Below, in pieces: positions 48,011-59,941 of a stretch of 64,000 nt of DNA (the stretch's first letter is position 1; every line of letters starts with the position of its first letter). The stretch is from Melieria omissa (Eukaryota > Arthropoda > Insecta > Diptera > Ulidiidae), in NCBI GenBank assembly GCA_963971225.1, contig OZ020267.1:126136068-126200067 (forward strand). Reading direction: 5' to 3'. The notes under the pieces are model-generated. The model saw only the letters and a list, made by a program, of their open reading frames with translations. It was not told the DNA's origin and did no database searches. The translations under genes were made by a program, and so were the position numbers.

Positions 48011-48937
48011 GCATAACCAAGAGATACGAATTAAGCCTAGAGAACTTTATGAAGATAAATAGGTAAGGAAGCTCTCATCATGATTTTCTTATCACCCGTC
48101 GTGGCAGAATTTCAATTGATTAGCGTAAGCAAAACAAGACCCTATGTTTCCAAGCGGAGTAAATAAGTAGAAATTAACCCCTTCTCTACCTAAAACCAAT
48201 ACTACAATGACTCCTGCAATAGGTAATGCTCGAGGGGCCGTATATATGAACACCCTTCCTGCCACTTAGAGTCATTATTGTCTATTGTGAGTGCTATCTG
48301 TGAGTGTAAAGTAGATGCAAGTCACTCTGATTGGGTTCCTTGTCAAACTACAAAGCAAATCTTTATTAAATCAATTGCGTTCATAGGTAAACTTAAATTC
48401 TGTCGTGACACAGCACATGAACATTCAGCAGTTGCACTGCGTTGGCCATGCCTCCCATATTTTTTTTCCTTGTTTACTCCTCTCGGGAGCATAGGACATC
48501 CACAAGGCATTGGTTACGTTACTCGGTTGTGTTATTCTGCCAGGGTAGGTTAAAGGGCCTGCCGCAGGTGGTCCTAATGGATTGGACTGCCATCTACTGC
48601 CGCTTTGGAACGACGCCTCCGATGTTCTGAACTACCGCTCATGGGGCTATCTCTTGTGTAAACGAGGTGACAACAGGATGGTTGGGAACTTCGCAAGATC
48701 GGTTTGGTGCGCTGTTTTTTCGTTAATGGCCGCTTCCTTTTACAGGCGTTGCTGGTGCACCGTGTAGCTGTATATTTGTTTTCTTTTTACAGCCGCAAAG
48801 TGCAGGATTCCGTATAATATTGCGTGGGAATGAGTAGTAAAGGATCATCTGAGGGTCGGATTTCTTGAAGTGGGATATGTTGCTGGGCTAGGAAATATTT
48901 AGAGGACAGGAAAAATTGGAAAAGATGGAAGACTACA

Positions 48938-49015
48938 TGCCCCAGGTAGGAGTCGAACCCTCGCCATCTGCGATGATAGGCTAGTGTACTCACGCTAGAC
49001 TATCGATGTTGCTCT
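48938..49015 (-). mobile_element. tRNA-like head of a second SINE family
   Basis: On the minus strand an A-box-like TAGTCTAGCGTGAG (plus 48989-49002) and a strong B box, gggttcgactcctac (plus 48946-48960), are spaced about 30 bases apart. The 5' half lacks pairing with the acceptor end (cctggggc), so it is not a working tRNA gene. The body probably runs to about 48780, but its end was not fixed. Confidence 0.5.
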
Positions 49016-49039
49016 CCCATATACATAGACGATGAAACA

Positions 49040-49210
49040 TCGACAAAAAGGTGTTTGACGCAGTAGTTGGAGGTCGACGGCAAAGATGGAGAACGTGTTT
49101 CTGGAGGAAGTGCCAAGTCAAGAAAGGCGGTCTATCATCTCTTGGTGTGACCAAATGGAAAGGCAGAGGTATCTGGAGAGAACTTTTGCGGCAGCCTGTA
49201 ACCCAGTAAC
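49040..49210 (+). pseudogene. non-LTR ORF C-terminal relic
   Basis: The plus frame has RRQRWRTCFWRKCQVK then LGVTKWKGRGIWRELLRQP. This resembles the terminal motif of RTE-like ORFs (RRRGRP..RW.D...DL..LGV..W...A.DR..WR). It has a stop after RQPVTQ. Confidence 0.4.
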
Positions 49211-50329
49211 GAATTGTTATGCCCAGTTAAGTTAGTAAGTGCCGTGAAACAGAAAGTGGTGGATCGAAGCCATCTCTTCTTCATGCGATAATTTCCGCTG
49301 GAAAGATTTTTTAAATTTTGTCGGAAAATATTAGCCAATAGCAGCCAATTGTACTGCAACTTAAGATTCCCTGGCCTCCTCCCTTCCTTCCCATATCCGC
49401 TTGAAATGTGTGTTCTAAGACATGTTGAAAAAAACAGTGTTGCGTACACATTTCAAAAGTGGATAAGATATGTGCTATCACAATGGGCCTCCGTGTATAT
49501 CTCTCACAGAAGCAACCATCATAACCTAATCTAAGGTTCCCTATCTTTTTTTCTTTAAATCCACCCAGCCTCAGTCAACAACTCAGATCCTTTGGTGTTA
49601 CGAGGATCATTTTTCAACTCAAATGTGCCAATGTCACTTGTCTAAAGGTAATGACCCGTGAATTGGTCCGTCAATTGCCTGTAGTCTCCTATGTAGAATA
49701 AGACAGAAGAGACAGGAGAAAGTATGAGCTGACGAAATGATGAATGGGAAGCATAAGTTTCGTCCATATGCAGTCGCTCTCAGCCTGAAATGTTGGCTTG
49801 TGGGTTAAATCGAAACTAATTTCTTAGCTGTGACTCTGATGGCAACAGATGAGAGTGGCAGAACAGATTTAGAACCAACAAATGCAGCTTCAAAACCCTT
49901 TCTATGCCTTCGCCTTCTATGCGATGCTTTCCTGTCGCGGAACCCAAATAAGCGTCTGAATATTTCGAGTACGTCTGCCGAGAGTGATAGTGCGTACGAG
50001 TAACCAAGGAATCACAGTTAGTTATAATTTATAATTAATTAATTAATATCCCTACAAATTTGTTGAACCTCAAAAGGACTACTATCCTTTTCCTAACTAA
50101 CCTTACTTGCATTAGTTTCAAATTAACAACTTCCCGCCCCACAGTTCTCTCAAAATGTTGTACCTACAAATTATACAAACATTCAATACATTTGCTTTTT
50201 GTTTTGATCATGCAACATGTTTCAATGAACAAACAACTAAAGTTCGAAACGCAAGCAAAACGTTTAATTTCCGAAAAATTTATTATTTCGAAACTATTTA
50301 TGCCAAAATTGCTTACACAACACTGACAG

Positions 50330-51250
50330 CTCAATATATTTGCAATTTTGTTGTTGTTGTTGTTGTTGTTGGTATTTGTTGGTGTTGCTCCAATTTTAAT
50401 TTCGCATTTCTGCGGCTCGCGTCACATTTGCCGGTGTTTTGTGTTGAGTTAGTTTCGTTGTTGTTTGTTTGCATTTGTTGTTGTTATTGCTGCTGGCGTG
50501 GCAGTTGCGCTTTTTGCATTCAACGCCGCCTCTTCTTCTTATACTTCTCGTTCTTCTTCTTCTTGTTTAGTTTTTGCGTGCGGCGCACTGCTCCTTGTCG
50601 GCCGGATAGAATGACGCGAGCAGCGTTGCAAAACTGTTGAACGGGTGAAAACAGTAAAAGCAGCGGCAGCAACAACAACAAGCGTAGCAAAACACCAACA
50701 CCAACTGAAGACCAAATGCGGAGAAAATCAATTTCGTTTCCCATTTGCAGTCGGCAATTTGCATAATAAGGTCGTTTGGCGCAATTTGCATGTGAATGTA
50801 ATAAATTCACCGTGTGTGCGTTTATGGGCGATGCATGTGTGCGCGAGTCTGTGTGTGTGTGTTTGTCTTTGGGTGAGTGTGTTTGTGCAGTATGCATGCG
50901 GCACACGGTGTGTGCATAAGTGCTTTGTTTGAATTTTGCATAGCGTTATTGGTAGTTATTTGTCTTTGTTTTTGTTGTTGTTGTTTGTTTTTGCAGCCTT
51001 TATGTGCAAATATGTTAGGTGTGTGTGTGTTAGTATGTTTGAACTATGATCTATGTTAGGCTTTAGTAGATATGCTACTTTTTTGTCATGTGGTTGTTGT
51101 TGTTGTTGTTGTCGTCATAAATGTCGCTTAAAAATGAAAATGTACAACGGCGACAAGTCAGCAGCGAACGGCAACTCATCACTAAACTGTGTATACAAGA
51201 TTGACTGACTTTCCCCCCCACTTCCCTCCAACTTGAACTAACCTAACTTA
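50330..51250. other. island rich in GTT and TG repeats
   Basis: Triplet runs and TG tracts produce long spurious frames on both strands. No domain was found. Composition resembles the other islands. Confidence 0.4.
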
Positions 51251-51470
51251 ACTGAACGGTCGTTGGTCAGCAGCTGACATGAAATTGGCGTGAGAAATTT
51301 TATGGAAATAATGTCAAGCAAGTCGATTATTTATAGAAGGAAAGTAAAGAAAGAACGAGCGTCCAAAAGTGTAACGCTTTTTAAAATTTGAGAAGTGCTT
51401 GTCATGTTCTAAAATTAATTCATTCGGAGCCAATACCCCCTAATCAAATATGTAGGTTGATATAACACAC

Positions 51471-51597
51471 CAGTGGCGCACAAAAGTTTTCATTGGGGGA
51501 GCGTTTCGTTGCTTTCGAGCCCGATCCTATTTGAAACCATATTTTGTACCAGCAATTTTTGCATTCGCGGGGGTTGAACCCACAAAATCCACCACTG
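51471..51597. mobile_element. hAT-like MITE, 127 bp
   Basis: Ends cagtggcgcacaaaag and, inverted, cagtggtggattttg. Flanking octamers taacacac and gaagacac agree at 6 of 8 bases. Internal gaaaccatattttgtacca and ggggttgaacccacaaaat recur in the copy at 1043. Confidence 0.6.
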
Positions 51598-52189
51598 GAA
51601 GACACTGATTCCAATTCTTCCTGATAACAATTGATTCGGCAGCTAATAGATTCGTAGATCTATGTTAAATAGAAACATAGAGCAATCAGCATGTTTGGGT
51701 TCTACAGAGGATAGACTGTAGGTTGTTGTCTAATATGCTGTCAGATGTATTTTTCTTTTCTTTTACCATTTGCCATGGGATATAGTTACTCTGGAAATTT
51801 TGCGTCTAGAAATCTGACCTATTGGAGATGACTCCTGCAGTTTTATCTTTAATATAAAATTGCAGTATTGTCCATCTGTCGGAGTAATCTTTCTTATTAT
51901 AAATGTGTCTTCCAGTGCTTGCTTCATATTAAGTCTTATCTTTAAGATTTCAGTTGCCGACTGTCTGTACATTTAATCTATATTGACTCAAATCAGCGTC
52001 CAAAACCGCCAAGTCTGGCTAGCAGATTGATTACAGTTTATCAAGAGGATGAATGCAATCTCTCACGTGGTAACAACAAAGGACACATGGCCTAAGTGAG
52101 ATCCAAGAAACGACTACATAAGTATCCTACCCATCCATGCTTTGAGCGAGGCGTCTTCTCTAGTTGGTCATACCAAAACAAAATGAGGC

Positions 52190-52330
52190 GTCGTCTTTTT
52201 TCTTGGTCCTTAAACCAGAGACACGGCCTCCCTCTTCGCTGTCGAAAAAATTTTTCATCGGAGCGTTCAGAAGGAAACATGACCAAGCCAGCGTAGTCGC
52301 TGAATGTTGGATCGCTGTGCTGATTCCTTG
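52190..52330 (-). pseudogene. non-LTR ORF C-terminal relic
   Basis: On the minus strand: FFRQRRGRPCLWFKDQEKRR. The string gacacggcctccctcttcgc recurs near 53000 (gacacggtctccctcttcgc). Confidence 0.4.
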
Positions 52331-52979
52331 TCTTTAAACAGCTGATGAATAACTTTCTAATCTGACTGACTGATTAGGCTTAAGCTTTTATATGCCGAAC
52401 CCGATATAAGTCCACTAACTTCAGGCTTGGCTTTGAATTGCATTCACTAAGTTAACTCAATCGGTGTTCAAATAGAGCTACTCTGATATGGGTTAGAGAA
52501 CTTGTTAGGACAGAGTAAAACTGTATATTCATTTATTTAAGGGTGATCGGGAAAGGACCTCTATGGATCCTAACACAGCATTAGATTAAGCAATTAGATC
52601 TTTTAAGATTTGGTCGACCCTGATTGATAATATAGAAACATTTCAAGAAGTATTTTGATATTATCAGCTATAGGCATAGTGGATTGGCTTAATGAAGTCG
52701 TTATATTCTTAAGTTAAGAAGGTTTCAACTTTAGTTATAGAAATCAGAAATGGATAAAGCATTTACTACAAGGTATGTAAACCTTGCTGACGAGGTTACT
52801 TCTCATAACTTACATATATCATAGTGTGTCAGAGTGCCGAGTTGGCGAGTGGGAAAATGTTGGGACAGCCATCTGTAGAAGATGACCTATGGATCATTGC
52901 TTTTTTACTTAAGTGGCCATAACCACCCGTAACCGTATTCCGGCCTGCCGTAGAAGTTCTAAGTAACACTAAGAGATAA

Positions 52980-53060
52980 AAAAGGTCATTCAACTTGGAG
53001 ACACGGTCTCCCTCTTCGCTGTCGATCTCCAACTACTGTGTTGAACATATTTTCTGCCAG
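52980..53060 (-). pseudogene. non-LTR ORF fragment, second copy
   Basis: The sequence gagacacggtctccctcttc, gctgtcgatctccaactact and g matches the relic at 52190-52330 and, inverted, 49040-49070. Confidence 0.35.
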
Positions 53061-53483
53061 AGCTTCATCGTCCATTTGGCTAGATATTGATTCTCTGCGC
53101 AACGTTTATACCTTCAAACAGTCTATAAACAGCTCATTAGGAATAAAAATTTACTCGAGATAGCTAACGATAGCTATTTAACAGGAGAATGATTTATAAT
53201 TATGGTCCCAATCTGGATCCACAATTATGGTCCACCAAGGACCCACTAGCCGATCTGCAAGGCTGAGGCCTAATCACTGGCAATACAACTTGAGATGGTT
53301 AGTAGGATTCTAACATGCAGACCAACAAAGATTCAATGGTATCTGTAAGGATTTCCGCTGTAGACAAAACTTTAATATCGTTTAGAAATGATTTGGGAAT
53401 TAACTTCTTGAGATTTCTTATAAAAGAAAATGATCTAACAAGCTACCACTGTCAACTTGATAACACCGTGCGACAGAATTTTT

Positions 53484-53820
53484 TACACTGGGAAAAATCC
53501 ATATGTGCGTGAAACTAGAGACCAAATATAGTAATACTGCGTACTCAGTTTTTCTTTCCTACGTCCTTTGTCTTTTTACAAGGACTTCAAAATTTTTAAG
53601 GGGATAAAAAACCAAAAAAAATATAAAAAATACTTACCGTCCTTAGAATATGGCGATATCAAATGAAACAGGAAAGGCTCAAGAATTTAAATAAATAAAA
53701 TTGATTCTGTATCTATTCGCCAAAAAATGATATAAAAAAGGTCCTGTGAAATTGTTAATCCCTTATATCCTTGAAAATGTGTAAATAATTGTTTTAATTC
53801 TTGTTCAAAATTTGTGCTGA
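53484..53820 (-). mobile_element. copy of the CACACCGG inverted-end element
   Basis: It starts tacactgggaaaaatccata then tgtgcgtgaaactagagacc. Its inside (tactgcgtactcagtttttc, cctttgtctttttacaagga, atttgatatcgccat read inverted) matches the element at 59942-60330 in reverse. The right end is eroded. Confidence 0.6.
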
Positions 53821-54198
53821 GATAAGTTCAAATTAAGTTTGCTCTTGATTTTACCTCAAGAAAAGCGTTTCGGTAACGATTATTTTTATGAAAATATGAA
53901 ATATCCGTGCAAAGCCGAGGACAACACTTCTTCACAAATATAAATAGTTAAATTAATTTCAACCAGAGAAATTTACACATTAAAAGTACCAAAGTTTTTC
54001 ATTTCAGCGAAACTTAAAGCGGAAGTCGCGCATGCACTTCTCCTCGCCACCCTCGCAGTGTTTGTTCACTTCTCCTCAGTTAATGCCACCAACATTTGAC
54101 TTTGTGCCACACGCTTTGTGGCAGCGTCAAGCAAATTGAAGTCGGTGTTGTTGCCACTCCAGCTGTGTGTGCGTAGGGCGTTTGTGTGTGTGTGAGGG

Positions 54199-55683
54199 TT
54201 TTTTTTTTTTTTTTTTTTATTTTAAAGAAGGGAAAAGCATTGAAAGCCGGAGTGTGAGACTTTCACCCACTAAAAACCCTTCTATCTCCTACACTGATAT
54301 CAGGGAACGTCCTGCGAGGAATTACTTCCTGGTATCAGTAGGGTGCGGCACCGTGCCCACCACCTCGGACTACCTGTTTTCCCTACGTTGGCGTTCTAAA
54401 ACGCGCAGTGTTTTCATAATGCTGGCTGCAGCCGAGCATACAGCTTCCCACTTGCGTGGGGTGTCACACATGTGTGCGGTCAGGTTTGAGACGGACGGAT
54501 GCTCCCCAAGAGCTACTGCTAATTCCCTTCGGACGGACTTAAACCGCGGGCACTCGAACAGGACATGCTCTGCGGTCTCGTGCTTCGATGGGCACTGCGG
54601 GCAGGAAGGGTCGTCCTCATGTTTGAACCTGTGGAGGTATTGCTTGAAGCAGCCGTGCCCACTCAATAGCTGCGTTATGCTGTGGTCTAACTCACCATGC
54701 TTACGCTCAACCCACCGTGCGATATCCGGGATTAGTACACAAGTCCAACGTCCCTTGCTGGATCGATCCCATCTGTGCTGCCAGTCTCTAATAGTGGCGC
54801 ATCTTTCCGCAGCTTTAGCGACGCTCGTCGGCTTGGTGGCAGCATTATATAAGCGTTGCATTTCGCACGCCAGCAGGTCAATGGGCGGCATGCTCGCTAT
54901 GACTCCTATGGCGTCGTCCGACACTGTGCGGAAGGCGCTGGCAACCCGTATTGCACTTAATCGGTAAGTCGCCCTGATGCCTTTCGTGTATTCTCTCGTT
55001 TTCGTCGCATCCGCCCATACTGGAGCTGCGTACAGGATAATTGACGACGTTACTTTAGCCAGTAGTTTTCGCCGGCTGGCGCGTGGACCTCCAGCGTTCG
55101 GCATCAGGCGCATGAGTGCACCGTTTACGCGTGCAGCCTTCTCGCATACAGTTTTGAGGTGCTCCTTGAACGTCAATTTCGTGTCAACGACGACCCCAAG
55201 GTATCGAAGATAGGGCTGGGACAAGATTTCGTGCTCTCCTACTGTGATGGTGAGCACCTCCCTCTGCTTTCTAGTGCTGAGCAGCACTGCTTCAGTTTTG
55301 TGTGCCGCCAGCTCCAGCTTTGCGTCAGTCAACCACTGTTTCACGCGGACTATAGTGTCGTTGCATCTTCGTTGTAGCGTCTCGGTATGTTTCGCCACAG
55401 CAACTATCGCGATATCATCAGCATAACCAATAATTTTCACATCCTCCGGCAGATCAAGGCGGAGGATGCCGTCATACATGACGTTCCACAGTGTTGGGCC
55501 GAGCACTGAGCCCTGTGGAACGCCACCGGACACCGCATACTGCTGCACGCCATCGTCCGTGTCGTACAGCAGCAGCCTGTTGTTGAAGTAGCTCGATATG
55601 ATCCGCTGCAGGTACACAGGGACCTTAAGTGCTAGTAAAGCATCTTTGATACGACCCCAGTTAGCTGAATTAAAGGCGTTTAA
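54199..55683 (-). mobile_element. 5'-truncated R1-clade non-LTR retrotransposon
   Basis: Perfect 12-bp target duplications tgtgtgtgaggg lie at 54187-54198 and 55684-55695. The 3' end on the minus strand has a poly(A) of 20 bases (T run at 54199-54218) just after an AAATAAAA-like signal. About 150 bp of 3' UTR follow the ORF stop at 54370. The 5' end is cut inside the reverse transcriptase. The intact ORF, clean poly(A) and exact duplication point to a recent insertion. Confidence 0.93.
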
Positions 55684-55722
55684 TGTGTGTGAGGGTGTAT
55701 ATGTGTGTGTGCGAGCTCGCAT
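54370..55722 (-). CDS. R1-clade reverse transcriptase C-terminal ORF
   Basis: The 450-codon frame has its first 13 residues from flanking DNA (MRARTHTYTPSHT). The retrotransposon part begins NAFNSANWGRIKDALLALK, so the first catalytic Asp of the reverse transcriptase has just been lost. GVPQGSVLGPTLWNVMYDG is at residues 67-85 and the catalytic YADD at 100-103. A terminal zinc knuckle C374-X2-C377-X8-H386-X4-C391 precedes the end. R1-clade elements have this order. A 266-codon frame on the opposite strand is a shadow. Confidence 0.9.
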   Translation of the reverse strand: MRARTHTYTPSHTLNAFNSANWGRIKDALLALKVPVYLQRIISSYFNNRLLLYDTDDGVQQYAVSGGVPQGSVLGPTLWNVMYDGILRLDLPEDVKIIGYADDIAIVAVAKHTETLQRRCNDTIVRVKQWLTDAKLELAAHKTEAVLLSTRKQREVLTITVGEHEILSQPYLRYLGVVVDTKLTFKEHLKTVCEKAARVNGALMRLMPNAGGPRASRRKLLAKVTSSIILYAAPVWADATKTREYTKGIRATYRLSAIRVASAFRTVSDDAIGVIASMPPIDLLACEMQRLYNAATKPTSVAKAAERCATIRDWQHRWDRSSKGRWTCVLIPDIARWVERKHGELDHSITQLLSGHGCFKQYLHRFKHEDDPSCPQCPSKHETAEHVLFECPRFKSVRRELAVALGEHPSVSNLTAHMCDTPRKWEAVCSAAASIMKTLRVLERQRRENR

Positions 55723-56262
55723 TGCTTTACTGCAGCCTGCAGTGCGGGGACAGCGCTTTGTCCACTTACAGCGCTTTTACTTTGCATGCCAAACGACATG
55801 TCCGTCCATAGTGCGTCTCGAGCCTCAGTGGCTCAGCGCTTCTCATCCTTTCACTCCATGAAATCTCGACGACAAAAGTCGCGCACATACACTGAGCGAA
55901 AAAACTTAAATAAATAGAAAAAACGCAAATGTAAATTTATATAAAAATAGAGAGAAACTCAAAAGAAAACGAACATCAACTTTGCAAAAGTCCAACGAAA
56001 AGAAATTAAAATAAAAAAAACATTTATTTATAAAAACTACAAAGGAGCCGAGCGCAGGAGTTGCGGAGGAGTTGTGTGTGAATCGGGCACGAAAGAAGTT
56101 TGCAGAAGAAGCAATTTCATGCATCGTTTAATTTTCATTCGGGTTTAATTTGTGCTGCTTTGCGCTTTTTCCTTCATTACTTCAGTTTGTGCATGGCGTC
56201 TCACCCACTCGCGCGTTCGCCGCTCATCGTTGCTTTGCCCCTTTGACTTTTGCTGTGCGTGT

Positions 56263-56294
<32 letters not shown>

Positions 56295-56810
56295 TTGGTG
56301 TGTACTTTATGTTACGACAGCAACTGCGACTACTACATCTGCACTAACACTTGCACCAAATATAACAACAACAACATACAATTTTGCTTTTTGAGTAGCT
56401 GCGTTGTTGTTGTATCGTTTTGCGAATGAAACTACGAAATGTTCGTTGTTGCTGTTGTTGGTTTTGTTTTATAAAAAGTGCCAAGAAGTTAAAATTGACG
56501 CAAATTTACAAAATAAAATTATATGAAGCGCAAGCGTAATGTTTGCGAGTTTCTTTCGCTTGCGACTTTTCAATCTCTGCAAGCGAACAGCCTCCCTGCC
56601 TGTCTCTCCCCCCCCCCCCCGCCCAGCCAGCACCAAGTTATGCCACTTGCGTGCGGCTGCTATGTGTGTGTGTGTGTGTTTGTGTGTAGTTGGGACCAGT
56701 CAGTGTGGGTTTTGATGGCGTTTTTAGGCCGCAAGTGGTTTGACTTCATACTCACAAGTTTTATGAAATTCGCTGAGCAACCGAACTACACTTCTATAAT
56801 GGAGCAACTG
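55690..56810. other. GC-richer region with simple repeats
   Basis: Includes a (TG)n run at about 56255-56293, a run of 13 C at 56608-56620 and another TG run at 56664-56690. No gene recognised. Confidence 0.5.
56255..56293. repeat. (TG)n microsatellite
   Basis: About 19 TG units with one interruption (tgtctgtg). Confidence 0.85.
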
Positions 56811-56825
56811 TTTTGACCTTTGAGG

Positions 56826-56885
56826 CTTAGTGACTAGAAAATTAGACTTAGCGAGTTGTGGGTTCGAGCCTCGAATTAGCTAAAA
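56826..56885 (+). other. tRNA-like sequence with B box
   Basis: The block gaggcttagtgactagaaaa, ttagacttagcgagttgtgg then gttcgagcctcgaatt has a clear B box (gggttcgagcctc) and a weak A box (cttagtgactag). A full cloverleaf could not be drawn, so it is more likely a SINE head or tRNA relic than a tRNA gene. Confidence 0.3.
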
Positions 56886-57187
56886 CCAAATAAGTGACAA
56901 TGTTTCTTTCGACAAATAAGAGGCAGTGGAGCGGCATCAACTGATAAAATTTTTAATTGATTTTTTTCAAATTCTGCAAGGGACGAATCCAACACAGGGA
57001 TTTTTACGGTCTGAAAGCATATCGACTGAGTGCTTTAGGCCATCAGCCAGTTTGAATTATACGGAATTATTATGTCCGTACAAGCCGATTGCATGGCTTC
57101 TAAGTCTTTAAAATGTTTTCCTTTCACCGGCAAATGCATTTTTTATTTGAAGTTATTTTTTAAGACTGGCAGTGGTTGATAGGTTAA

Positions 57188-57601
57188 CCCTTTCGACCCC
57201 GGACTTTACCCTGTGTCTCGAACTAGTTTACTTTTAAACATTTTTTACTTAAAACGGGTTAAATATATTTTGTATCAATATTTTTTAGTTGCAGAAAAAT
57301 TATTTAACATATATGAAAAAATACAAAATTATCAGTTTTTGATTTTATTTGACCATTACTAAAGAAACAGGGTTTTGATCAAACGCGCCCAATTCGTAGA
57401 CTTCAATTAGAACACAAACTTTCCTTATTTGAAATTATTTTGCAGATAACAGTAAAATGTCCGTAATTGGCTTTGGATTTACTTCTAAAAATATGAATTT
57501 GTTGGTGCCTACTTAAATTAAACCCATAAATTAATCATAGCTTTTGCTTTAAGATGACAAATAGGTCAAGTTGCTCTCAGGCAACTTTGGGGTCGAAAGG
57601 G
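57188..57601. mobile_element. 414-bp TTAA MITE
   Basis: TTAA at 57184-57187 and 57602-57605 with identical 13-bp inverted ends CCCTTTCGACCCC. A degraded relative lies at 33905-34316. Confidence 0.85.
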
Positions 57602-57724
57602 TTAAATGCGATTTTTAGTAAAAAAATCAATAAATTTTCAACTTGTTCGATGGTCTTAATTTCAGTTAAATTGCTAAAAATTCATGTTATTAAGATAATT
57701 AAATCCAATTTCTAACACTTCAAT

Positions 57725-57990
57725 GAAACTTTGAGCTGATTTTTGATGCATTCACGCACAGTTTTGAGGAAATTTTCAGTGATCACTGATTTTAGTTGGT
57801 TATGAGATAAAAACTCATTATCATAATCTTGGTTTAATAAAAACCAAACTTCAATTTTTCAATTTTAAAACAAAATTTATCATTGGATCTTTGTTTGATG
57901 CTCATTTTTGTATCAATGACACACAAATACTTTCACTTCTGATGCAATAACTTCGCTTCCAGTCAACCAAAAATCATGAAAATTTAGCTC
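57725..57990. repeat. diverged interspersed repeat, copy 2
   Basis: Matches 26316-26560 at the two blocks described there, in the same order. Class unknown. Confidence 0.45.
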
Positions 57991-57999
57991 AAAGTCAGA

Positions 58000-59930
58000 G
58001 GAAACTGTATATTCAACGCACTAAATGACATAGAAGTTGGATCACCAGAAAATTTGCCATTTCAAAAGTTCTGTGTATTCAAGAACGCACGTAATACAAA
58101 ACTTGCTTACAATTTTTATAAAACCTTCCATGACCAAGTATTGGCTATGCTTCTGTAATCAACTATTATGTACATATAACCATCTCGTAAATATAACCAA
58201 CTAGCAGCCAAACAATCTGCCTTAACAACAGAATTAACCACCAACCCAAAAACAACTTCAAATTCTACTAAAAAGAACCAAAACCCAAAGCGGCCCCGAA
58301 AATTGCGTGCGCCACACCTCTAAACGTTTCCATTCCGCTACTGTTTATTGTGTTTTTATATATTTTGTTGTTGTTGTTGTTGCTTACTTGTGTCAAACTG
58401 TATAAAGTGTTTTTGGTTGGTTGTTGTTGTTGTGTGCTTATATTTGTTTTTTGGTTTGTTGGTGCGAAAATGGTTTGTCTACGGCAAACGAAAGGACACG
58501 CAGCATGGAGCGCAAAGTGTGCGGAATGAGTCCTAAGCCTTTCTATCAAATTGCCTGGAATTTAATGAACTTAAGTAAATGATTTTGTGTATTGTTTTTC
58601 TGGCAATGGAAATTTTTATAGTTGGTAATTCGGGACTTAAATGCCGATATAAACGGTATAAATGGCCACATAGCAACAAAAAAAAATTGAGTATTAAAGT
58701 TAATGAATGGAAAATTCGCTGAAACTTGTGCGCAAATGTAACTAAAAGCGAAATCGAATGCGGGAAATTGTAGTTAAAAGAGATCGAAATTATTGTGCAA
58801 CTGAGTTGGAAATAAAATTTGTGCTACAAAATTTTAAATTATTTAAAATTTGTGTTTAAAATAAGTTAAAGATTTTCTAAAAGTTCAGATATAGGAAATA
58901 TTAAAAGCAACAATAAATTTGATATTCTACAATTAGTGTTCTTGAAGTCTAGTTAACTTCTCTTAGATGCCATTCTTCGTTTCGTTATTTTTTGTTGGCC
59001 TGAAATGCATGAATGGTGCAGCAATCAACCAAACATCAAAGAAAGCAAAACTGTATTTTGCTCAATGAATGATTATTAAAGTTTTTTGCAACATCTGTGC
59101 TGCGTATGCTTGTTCACAATTATTGGCATTTGACCCCAGATGCTCGAGTCGAGCAAAAACCAAAGACTGACTTTATAGCAGCGGTTAGCAGTTCATCTGA
59201 ACACAAAGAAAGTGGGCAATTACGTTGGCAACTTAATTGCTGGAAACTAAAGAGTGATTCTTGCCAAAGAAAATGCATCAATATGTCGGAGAGAGGCTGC
59301 AGGTGCCGTTGGCCTGATTGCATGATTGTAAGTACGAATGATTGCAAGTAAAAAAAATTATTATTAGAACTTTGGGAAAAGTGCTGAGTCGTAGATAATT
59401 GACTGACAATTGCACAAAGCAACTAAAAAGAAAGAGCGAGGATACTATGGCAAACGAATATTGCTTTGAGAATTTAATGAAGATTTTCGAAAATATAAAT
59501 GAACCTGTGTCGACAAATTGGGTAGGCAGCCTTGCTTATTTTTGTTAAAAAATTACTGATAATAGTTTTGGAAACGTGCAAGTTTAAGTCTTGGCTTCAG
59601 AAATATATTTTGAGCTACTCTCAAAGAGCTGGAAGCGTACGATTAAGCTTATTGGGGACAGTGGGGCATCCAGCTATATTAACTTCTTAGAGCGTCGAAA
59701 CGTGGCATGTGGGGCCACGTACTTTTTTGTTAACTGTTCAGAGGAGATGAGAAATGTAATGCCATCACTCTGGGTATTCGGCCGAGAAGCTTATTCAAGC
59801 ACTGGAGCTCACACATTCTATGCTGACAGGACGCATTACAGAGAGAAAGAGAGAAGTTTTGGCCCGCATTGCGCAACTGTGGCATGGCTTCCCCGCAGAG
59901 ATTTTCCACAGCACCTATAACATCGACAGC
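58000..59930. other. non-coding sequence, no gene recognised
   Basis: GTT runs near 58366 and 58420. Frames such as minus 58549-58268 (Gln/Asn-rich) and plus 59591-59920 have no recognisable domain. Confidence 0.35.
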
Positions 59931-59941
59931 GACAGCATTTT

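Noticed and set aside
48938..49015. Functional tRNA gene
   Set aside because: A- and B-box-like blocks exist, but the acceptor stem does not pair, so a SINE head is the better reading.
54167..54967. 266-codon frame on the plus strand
   Set aside because: It lies antisense to the R1-clade reverse transcriptase ORF and includes the poly(T) tail; it is a shadow.
58268..58549. 93-codon minus frame as the missing beat first exon
   Set aside because: It is Gln/Asn-rich from a GTT repeat and has no hydrophobic signal or fitting split-codon donor.
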